From CAZXVU01 sp964644465 (lineage in GTDB: Bacteria > Chlamydiota > Chlamydiia > Chlamydiales > SM23-39): a stretch of 11,345 nucleotides of DNA. Location of the stretch: the NCBI GenBank assembly GCA_964644465.1, contig CAZXVU010000064.1, positions 1-11,345 on the forward strand, in the 5' to 3' direction. This document shows, piece after piece, positions 5,596 through 11,345 of this stretch (its first letter is position 1; each line of letters opens with the position of its first letter). Position numbers and translations under genes: made by a program. The notes under the pieces are model-generated. The model did no database searches and was not told the origin of the DNA. It saw nothing but the letters and a program-made list of their open reading frames with translations.

Positions 5596-6774
5596 TCAAT
5601 CCAATCTGGAGCATTGGCTCTCTGCGTTTTACTGAGTCTTCAGGCATTTGGGGAAGAACCTCAAAATCAGGTCGCTGGCGCGATTGTGCTGACGCGGACG
5701 GATGCTCTTCCTCAGGAAATAGAAACCTCTTCAGATTCTTATTTTGAAGGATACCTCCAAGCTTTGATCGACATGCACTTTGCTGAATACCGGATTGTGG
5801 TCTTGGTGAAAAACCGCCACGTTTGGCTGGCAAACCTTCCGAAAAACAGCTTGACGGCGCATAGCATCGCGGCATTCGTGAGAGACGTGCCTGGGGTCTG
5901 CGATGTGACGATCCTCGATGGAATTCCTTGCGAAGATGAAGAGCTGCGAGAGAAATATGTGAACCGGCCCACGATCAATGGGATTTGGTTTCCCCAGACG
6001 ACCGAGCTTTTCCAGCCGCTGATTGCGGCCCCAAGACAAGCGGGATATTCGATTGGATATCGGAGCGGCGATGAAGTTTGCGGGAACAAATGCGTGGCTA
6101 TGTCGCTGGGAGATGACTTCCCTATTTACCGGTGGCTCGATCTATTCTGGAACGGCGACCTTCAGATCAGTATCGACGCAGGGATCTGGTCGGTATTCAA
6201 TATGGACCCACACCCCGATATTGCTGGGGGAACAGAGTTGGTGAACACCGATTTTTACGTAGGCGTTCCTTTGACCTATGCTTCTGGAAAATGGTCGTTC
6301 CGCTTTAGAGGATATCATATTTCAGGGCACTTAGGAGACGAGTTCTTAATCAACCACCCTGGTTTCCACCGGGTGAATCCTAGTATCGAAGGGATCGATT
6401 TTTATACATCATATCAAATCACTGATGCGGTTCGTCTCTATGTTGGACCTGGAGTCTATGTACATAGCGATCCTTCTTATAAGTGGAAGCCAATGTACAT
6501 CGAATATGGCACTGAAGTGCGGTTCTTGGCTCACAAATTTTACTGCCAGAGGCTTTATGGCACCTGCTTTATTGCTCTGGACTGGCGCAATCTAGAGCAG
6601 TTGGACTGGAATTTCGATGGGACCTACATTGCTGGCTATGAGTTCAGCAAGCTTCAAGGGATCGGACGGAAGCTCCGCTTCTATATCGGCTTTCATCACG
6701 GGTATTCTTTAGAGGGGCAGTTCGCAAAACTGCGGACCCACTACATGGAATACAATTTCTCATACGGTTATTAA
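5590..6774 (+). CDS. Exported DUF1207-family outer-membrane-type protein with BON-like N-terminal domain
   Basis: This 394-residue protein has a Sec signal peptide (1 to about 21, hydrophobic core ALALCVLLSLQAF). Residues about 50-109 look like a BON domain (RIVVLVKNRHVWLANLP, then AFVRDVPGVCDVTIL). From about 134 it matches my recollection of DUF1207: FPQTTELFQPLIAAPRQAGYSIGYR, SLGDDFPIYRW (172-182), and FYVGVPLTYASGKWSFRFRGYH then SGHLGDEFLI (222-254). Alternating aromatic beta-strands and a C-terminal YNFSYGY fit an outer-membrane barrel, with BON domains often contacting membranes or periplasmic partners. No enzymatic function is known to me. An in-frame GTG at 5560 would lengthen it by 10 residues and disrupt the signal peptide; the ATG at 5590 has AAAGGA upstream and is preferred. 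Cysteines at 104, 114, 164, 168, 319 and 326 could form disulfides. Its stop overlaps the adhesin stop. Confidence 0.85.
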   Translation: MRSIQSGALALCVLLSLQAFGEEPQNQVAGAIVLTRTDALPQEIETSSDSYFEGYLQALIDMHFAEYRIVVLVKNRHVWLANLPKNSLTAHSIAAFVRDVPGVCDVTILDGIPCEDEELREKYVNRPTINGIWFPQTTELFQPLIAAPRQAGYSIGYRSGDEVCGNKCVAMSLGDDFPIYRWLDLFWNGDLQISIDAGIWSVFNMDPHPDIAGGTELVNTDFYVGVPLTYASGKWSFRFRGYHISGHLGDEFLINHPGFHRVNPSIEGIDFYTSYQITDAVRLYVGPGVYVHSDPSYKWKPMYIEYGTEVRFLAHKFYCQRLYGTCFIALDWRNLEQLDWNFDGTYIAGYEFSKLQGIGRKLRFYIGFHHGYSLEGQFAKLRTHYMEYNFSYGY

Positions 6775-9700
6775 TACATCACCACTGTCCAGGTTTTTGG
6801 ATGGTTGAGAATGTTTAAATGGCGGCGGCGGAGATAGAAAGGCTCTGCTGGGAGCACGCTATCTTTATATTCTACGAGGAACCGCTCCATCCATCCGGGA
6901 AATTCATTGTAGGGATGCAGATCGACATTGAATTGTGTGACAATGATCATCGCTTGCTGGACGGCTTGCTGCAGGCAATTCTTGTAAAAGAAAGTGAACG
7001 GGAATCCAAAAGTGGGAAAAGTGCACGTGCAAAGAGTGCAGCCTTGCTCTAAGGGCGTATTCGGGAAAGGGCTGGGATCTGGAAATCCTGGAGTAGCGCT
7101 CAAGGCGACGCCATTGAATTGAGCCCCTAAATTATTCAACTGATTCAAGTTCTTTTGTGATGTAAAGATCCGGATCGCCCCGGCTCCAGAGTTGATGCCA
7201 GAAGTATTAGATAGGGAGATGAACCCAGGTCCCACCATTCCAGGAAAATTATTATCCACTGCGATGATGACCGGCCCGTTGGTTGAGTTGATGAAGGCTG
7301 TCCCATTGAGGAAGAAGTTGGTCCCAGTGAACATTTGTACCATTCCGGTTGCATTGACGAGATTGATAGGTACAAGAACGTTTGGAGTCAGAGTCGTACT
7401 TTTACCTGCAAAGGTATAAACAGTGCTTCCTCTGACTGGCTGATTGATCGTCAGATTGCCTGTTGCTGCATTCATGCCAGGTCCTACCACTAAACTGACA
7501 GCGCCGGAAGTCGTAATGCTTGGATTAGCTCCATTGACTGTAATATTTCCGGCAGAAATCACATTGACTGCTCCAGTTCCTCCATTGATTTGAGCAGTTC
7601 CAGCAATGGTGATCGAATTTGAGCCACCAGCAAATTTTTGATACATGCCTGTTGTACAAGAAGGGGTACAGTTCGAATTAAAGGGAGTATTGCAAGCATT
7701 GCTAACGCAGGTGCCAGCAGCTGTGCCAGTACAAACATTGCCTGTGCTACTTGTGCAGATACTCCCTGCAGTACTCAAGCAGCCAGTGCACGAGGCAGGG
7801 CAACTTAAGCCAAAAGCGGTATTTGTCCCCGGCCCTGCATTCAAGGTGATATTGCCTCCATTGGAGGTTATGTTGTCATTGAGAATCAAGTTTCCCATTC
7901 CGGTATTTGTCGAATCAGCAGTTAAGACAATGGGGATAGGAGTCGCAGCTGGAGAAGAAATAGGAGCCCCGGGACTGACGGTTAGATTTCCTATTGCTGT
8001 AATTTGCACTGCGGAAATAGCAGTGATTGGATTGTTCAAAGTAATGTCCTTGCAGGCATTGAAAGCGAGGTTAGCGGCGGTTAAAGCTTCGTTGAGGACG
8101 ATTCCTGGAAATTGAGAGATGGTAATATTTCCTGGATGAACGGGGACAACAGTGGGATTGATCACAAGAGTGTTTGGGCTTCCAGGTTTTGATGCATTTG
8201 TGGGAAAGCCCAGTAAAAGATTGGGAGAACCCACAGAAGAGCAAGGAGCGCAGGCAGCGCAAGTATTGGTTAAAAGAAATATGGGTCCAGCTTGCAGGGC
8301 TGCTGTGCCTGCTGATTGGATAATTGCGCTATTGAAATTCACTGCACTATTCATATTCAAACAGGTGCAGATATTTCCATTTGCTGAAGAACACAACGCT
8401 AAGGGGAATATAGCTGATCTGCAAAGTGCTGGACATGGGTTCCCTGCTGTGCATGCTGTCGTACAGGCGCAAGGAACAGCGGGAACATTCAAAAGGCAAG
8501 ATGCCGCACAGGAAAAAGCCAGTTGAGCCGATGGAAAGAGGTTTCGGGGGGGACAAGAGGGAGGATATTGAACACCAATTGTGGCCAATTGGTTATTTGC
8601 AATCGTCCACAAATCACCCGCTGCAAAAGAAATCCCGCTGCCGATGGCGATTGTCCCCGTCTGTGTGCGAAATCCATTGAGCATCTGCAAATCTTGTCCG
8701 GCTTGCACGATGAGAGAACCAGATGTAAATGAAATGGGGAGAGTCAAAGTTGCGTTGTTTGGGTTTAATAGAGGACTGCCAGCAGGAAGCCCGATCAAAA
8801 AGTAATTCGTGGAATTCGCAACAAAAGGCGGGCTGGCCAGCGCTGTTCCCGGATTGGCGCGGATATGGCCACCCGCATTAATCCTTGTGCTGCCTGAAGA
8901 TATGCTTGAAGTAGAGAGGAAGCTCAGCCTAAAATTGGCTACGTTGGGGGCCAAACCAGTTCCTGTCGCGTCTATATTTCCTAAAGCGGAAACATTCAAA
9001 TCGTGAATTGCTGTTATTTGGATCGCTTGTCCCAAAGCAGGGCATGAAGCTGGACAGTTGCAAAGGGCGCAAGGAGCCAGGCAACAAGAACCGGCGGTTC
9101 CCACTCCTTGGCAGGGTAAGAGGGTGATATTTCCCCCTACAGCGATATTTGTATCAGATGTGACGGGAGCATTGCCCGGGGTATATCCTATGATGATTTG
9201 GGAGACGCTTCCGCTTCCTGAATTGACGCAGAGATTTCCACCAATAAGCATTTCTAAAAGGCCGTTTGTCAGAGTGCTCGTAGTCGTCCCAATCTGAAGA
9301 AAACGGGTTGCATAACCTGTGATGTTTACATTTCCTCTAACTGATATGAATGTATTCGAAGTAGAAGAGACGAGAGTTCCCCGACCGAGAGTATTGTGCC
9401 CAATATATAATTCTCCAAAGCCTGGTGCGGTTGTGAGAAAAAGGTTTCCGTTTGTCAGAACGAAAATATCGCCACTCCTTCCATTTGGAGTGGAATCCGT
9501 ATCATTATAGTGTCCAATTGCGACTTTAGCGAGGGCGCTCGCTGCAGAAGCATCATTTTCCAAGATAATATTTCCAATTGCTTGAACAGTAATATTTGCA
9601 AGTACGTGAGCTGTATTATTTGGGGAAGATGAACTCCCTGGTCCGTGTCCGATCATGGCAGCGCATTGTCCGGTATTTATTGGAGCAGGATGTTGAATGA

Positions 9701-11345
9701 GGACCTCTCCCCCTGCGGAAACAGCAATATCTCCCTGCATATCGCTAGGATTCCCTAATTCCCGTCCCCCATGTCCAATGATTCCATCGCTAAATCCATT
9801 TCCTGCAATTACATGAACATCAGCGCTCGCATCGACAGTAATGGTGGCAGTTGTCGTTGTGATCAGTTGATTGAAGCCGACTCTCATGAAATGGCCTACA
9901 GCGGCGCTCGAAAAATTGTTAAAAGGGGGGCCTACAGGTTGGATTTGTCCCTGAACAGTCAAATTTCTGCAGGTTACATCGATGGGTCCCGTTGCTGTTG
10001 CGACGCCTCCTGGTGAAAATCCTAAATTTACAGAGCCTCCTACTGCTCCAGTTCTCCCAACGAAGACATCGGGCCGGGAGCGATTGCACCGGGCAAGAGC
10101 TGGATCGCCGATGAATGTTCTTCCATTTTGGGACCCGACGCCGAAATTACCAGTTGCACCGCCGATTGTGATCGTACTTCCAGTAGGCGCAATCAGAATT
10201 ACATCGCCAGCCGCTCCGACACCTCCTGTATTCTGGATTGATGCTGTGATTGTTATATTTCTCGCTGCATTCAGAGTCAGAGAGAACTGGCTGACCCAAT
10301 TGACTGCAGCCGTTACCAAAATATCTCCTGTTCCTCCAGTTGGACAGGTTCCATTAGCAGTTGTGACAGTGACATTGTTCAATCCAAGAGCTGTAACTAA
10401 AGTATTAAAGTTTAAATTTCCGGTAGCTGTTGGGGTATTCAATGCGAATGTCGTTGCAGGAAACCCGCAAACGCCTTGCATCGCTTGCGGCAGAGCGCCG
10501 GGTCCGATGGTGATCTGCGTCGGATCTAAAAGAAGCGTTCCTGTTTTCCCTAGAGGAGCAAAAGTAGAAACAACTCCTTGAAAATCTAAAATCTCAGAAC
10601 TTGAGATCTCAACTAGGCCCCCGTCGCCTCCGTAAGGACCTCCGCACGCAAGAATATTCCCATAAAATTGATTCGATTCGTCAGCCCAGAGAATGACTTT
10701 CCCGCCATCGCCTTTTTGATGGGCCGCGGCGGAAATTTGAGCAGTTGGGGAGCCATAGAGATTTTTCGATGCAGGGACCATCTTGCGGTTTTGACCTTGA
10801 TAATCTCCTCCGATCAGAATGGATCCTCCACCGAATGCCCCGCTTGCATCGATCTTTGCTTGATCGCCAAGACCTACCCTGGTTCCGAGAAGCTGAATCG
10901 ATCCACCCAAATCTCCAGTACAGGAAATCGACCCATCGATCCAATTCGTCCCTCCTTGGGCAAAAAGAAGGGCCGAATCTCTCGTTTGGATAGTTCCCGT
11001 ATGATAGATAGAAGAGCAATCGCTATCAGTCAGAGTTTGGATGCCCAAGCGGTTAGCTTCAACGGTTCCTTCTTGAAAGACAATGGCAAATTCATCAGAG
11101 AAAGGAGCGGGGGCGATGATCTTTGGTGAAGATCCCATTTGGACTTCCGATCCAGCGAGTAAATGAACTTCATCCGCATAAAGCGATCCTTTTTGGGAGA
11201 TATGCCCAGAGATGAGAGCAAGAACTCCTCCAGCCGCTGCTATTTTCCCCTCAATGATGAGAGAAGCGGAAGAAGAGCCTTTGAAGGTAAGGAATCCCAG
11301 TTCGAGATAGTCTTGATTTTGAATATCTAAAGTGGAAGCGATGAA
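6771..11345 (-). CDS. Filamentous-haemagglutinin-like secreted adhesin (two-partner-secretion type), 5' end truncated
   Basis: The reading frame is open from the window edge to the TAA at 6773-6771: 1,524 codons, with the true start outside. A Met at 11138 is internal, because 69 upstream codons continue the same beta-helix. Residues here are numbered from that Met. The segment before it (GGVLALISGHISQKGSLYADEVHLLAGSEVQ) resembles the end of a haemagglutination-activity/TPS domain. Next come Gly/Asn/Thr/Val-rich strands typical of right-handed beta-helices, the hallmark GKTGTLLLDPTQITIG (197-212), about 40-residue IGH repeats (about 390-672), and long GNITL-type coils. Four cysteine clusters interrupt the helix; 44 Cys are visible in total. 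The last 70 residues are charged and aromatic, unlike the helix, and there is no autotransporter barrel. By family analogy it is exported by a TpsB protein and acts in surface adhesion, but no partner gene is visible. Confidence 0.85.
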   Translation of the reverse strand, partial: FIASTLDIQNQDYLELGFLTFKGSSSASLIIEGKIAAAGGVLALISGHISQKGSLYADEVHLLAGSEVQMGSSPKIIAPAPFSDEFAIVFQEGTVEANRLGIQTLTDSDCSSIYHTGTIQTRDSALLFAQGGTNWIDGSISCTGDLGGSIQLLGTRVGLGDQAKIDASGAFGGGSILIGGDYQGQNRKMVPASKNLYGSPTAQISAAAHQKGDGGKVILWADESNQFYGNILACGGPYGGDGGLVEISSSEILDFQGVVSTFAPLGKTGTLLLDPTQITIGPGALPQAMQGVCGFPATTFALNTPTATGNLNFNTLVTALGLNNVTVTTANGTCPTGGTGDILVTAAVNWVSQFSLTLNAARNITITASIQNTGGVGAAGDVILIAPTGSTITIGGATGNFGVGSQNGRTFIGDPALARCNRSRPDVFVGRTGAVGGSVNLGFSPGGVATATGPIDVTCRNLTVQGQIQPVGPPFNNFSSAAVGHFMRVGFNQLITTTTATITVDASADVHVIAGNGFSDGIIGHGGRELGNPSDMQGDIAVSAGGEVLIQHPAPINTGQCAAMIGHGPGSSSSPNNTAHVLANITVQAIGNIILENDASAASALAKVAIGHYNDTDSTPNGRSGDIFVLTNGNLFLTTAPGFGELYIGHNTLGRGTLVSSTSNTFISVRGNVNITGYATRFLQIGTTTSTLTNGLLEMLIGGNLCVNSGSGSVSQIIIGYTPGNAPVTSDTNIAVGGNITLLPCQGVGTAGSCCLAPCALCNCPASCPALGQAIQITAIHDLNVSALGNIDATGTGLAPNVANFRLSFLSTSSISSGSTRINAGGHIRANPGTALASPPFVANSTNYFLIGLPAGSPLLNPNNATLTLPISFTSGSLIVQAGQDLQMLNGFRTQTGTIAIGSGISFAAGDLWTIANNQLATIGVQYPPSCPPRNLFPSAQLAFSCAASCLLNVPAVPCACTTACTAGNPCPALCRSAIFPLALCSSANGNICTCLNMNSAVNFNSAIIQSAGTAALQAGPIFLLTNTCAACAPCSSVGSPNLLLGFPTNASKPGSPNTLVINPTVVPVHPGNITISQFPGIVLNEALTAANLAFNACKDITLNNPITAISAVQITAIGNLTVSPGAPISSPAATPIPIVLTADSTNTGMGNLILNDNITSNGGNITLNAGPGTNTAFGLSCPASCTGCLSTAGSICTSSTGNVCTGTAAGTCVSNACNTPFNSNCTPSCTTGMYQKFAGGSNSITIAGTAQINGGTGAVNVISAGNITVNGANPSITTSGAVSLVVGPGMNAATGNLTINQPVRGSTVYTFAGKSTTLTPNVLVPINLVNATGMVQMFTGTNFFLNGTAFINSTNGPVIIAVDNNFPGMVGPGFISLSNTSGINSGAGAIRIFTSQKNLNQLNNLGAQFNGVALSATPGFPDPSPFPNTPLEQGCTLCTCTFPTFGFPFTFFYKNCLQQAVQQAMIIVTQFNVDLHPYNEFPGWMERFLVEYKDSVLPAEPFYLRRRHLNILNHPKTWTVVMY
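6975..7040 (-). other. Adhesin cysteine cluster 4 at the end of the beta-helix
   Basis: Residues 1367-1388 contain CTLCTC and a fourth cysteine at 1388, around a Phe-rich stretch (FPTFGFPFTFFYK). This marks the change from beta-helix to the charged C-terminal tail. Confidence 0.6.
7656..7802 (-). other. Adhesin cysteine cluster 3 with 8-residue cysteine spacing
   Basis: Residues 1113-1161 hold nine cysteines (1113, 1117, 1120, 1128, 1136, 1144, 1149, 1157, 1161). Cys1120, 1128, 1136 and 1144 are exactly eight residues apart, as are 1149 and 1157, in a Ser/Thr/Gly-rich setting. The cluster opens with CPASC, shared with cluster 1. Confidence 0.75.
8241..8555 (-). other. Adhesin cysteine cluster 2
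   Basis: Residues 862-966 hold fourteen cysteines: eleven between 862 and 926, and three in CAACAPC at 960-966. A CPALC motif at 902-906 matches the CPAxC motifs in clusters 1 and 3. The composition is Ala/Pro/Ser/Cys-rich, and the segment is separated from neighbouring helix coils by Pro-rich edges. Confidence 0.75.
9042..9113 (-). other. Adhesin cysteine cluster 1
   Basis: Residues 676-699 (from the Met at 11138) hold seven cysteines in 24 residues (676, 685, 686, 690, 693, 695, 699), including a CC pair and a CPASC motif. The flanking sequence is ordinary beta-helix, so this looks like an inserted loop that could be heavily disulfide-bonded. Confidence 0.75.
9123..9971 (-). repeat. Protein-level tandem repeats of about 40 residues with an IGH motif in the adhesin
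   Basis: Residues about 390-672 (numbered from the Met at 11138) break into units of the form V/I-x-V, then G-x-V/I-x-I, then about 12-20 variable residues, then [VI]GH. The motif occurs as VGH (His416), IGH (456, 498, 543, 581), then degenerate IGT (617) and IGY (652). Spacings are about 40, 42, 45, 38, 37 and 34 residues. Each unit probably forms two short helix turns plus a loop. I see no long DNA-level identity, so the repeats are old. Confidence 0.6.

Noticed and set aside
7645..8115. A 156-codon plus-strand open frame inside the adhesin, with hydrophobic Val/Pro-rich translation
   Set aside because: It is antisense to the Gly/Asn/Thr-rich adhesin frame; such repetitive codons produce long antisense frames with this composition. 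No ribosome binding site or family resemblance was seen.
7656..9113. The cysteine clusters as a sign of frameshift or misread frame
   Set aside because: The reading frame is uninterrupted on both sides with beta-helix motifs, and the CPAxC motif recurs with different codons, so the clusters are genuine protein sequence.
9982..10581. A 199-codon plus-strand open frame opposite the adhesin
   Set aside because: It shows the same antisense artefact (Pro/Val-rich), while the minus-strand frame here has clear beta-helix motifs.
1..11345. CRISPR array, insertion sequence, integrase or phage genes
   Set aside because: No regularly spaced direct repeats, transposase or integrase motifs, or terminal inverted repeats were seen. 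The tRNA at the edge shows no attachment-site duplication within the window.

Overview
The window looks like a bacterial chromosome segment, most plausibly from a chlamydia-related (Chlamydiales/PVC) organism. The clues are indirect: an exported DUF1207 protein with a BON-like N-terminus (a family I associate with environmental chlamydiae and planctomycetes) and a very large secreted adhesin carrying dense cysteine clusters, which recalls the disulfide-linked surface proteins of chlamydiae. No rRNA or ribosomal protein gene is present to settle taxonomy, so this placement is an inference.

Left end (1-137): the 5' part of a CAU-anticodon tRNA on the minus strand runs off the window edge. It has its own promoter and a G/C-tract hairpin that separates it from the next gene. 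Region 138-3697: a MerR-family regulator with a TipAS ligand-binding domain is transcribed leftward from a textbook MerR promoter (19-bp spacer over a perfect palindrome). Divergent from it is a translationally coupled pair: an FMN-dependent NADH azoreductase/quinone reductase and a cytoplasmic GH15 glucoamylase-type enzyme. The layout suggests that the regulator controls itself and possibly the divergent pair.

Region 3774-6774: three same-strand genes lie close together: a 12-TM MFS transporter, a PEBP/YbhB-type lipoprotein, and a DUF1207 outer-membrane-type protein. The two short gaps between them are copies of one intergenic element. Each copy can fold into a hairpin that places the Shine-Dalgarno sequence in or next to the loop and the start codon in the stem. 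The stem sequences differ between copies but both still pair, which is the most unusual nucleic-acid signal in the window.

Region 6771-11345: a giant minus-strand ORF (1,524 codons visible, 5' end outside the window) encodes a filamentous-haemagglutinin-like beta-helical exoprotein. It contains a run of about 40-residue repeats built on an IGH motif. Most of its 44 cysteines are packed into four clusters, three of which contain a CPAxC motif. It meets the DUF1207 gene tail to tail, the two stop codons sharing TTAA. No TpsB-type transporter is in view.
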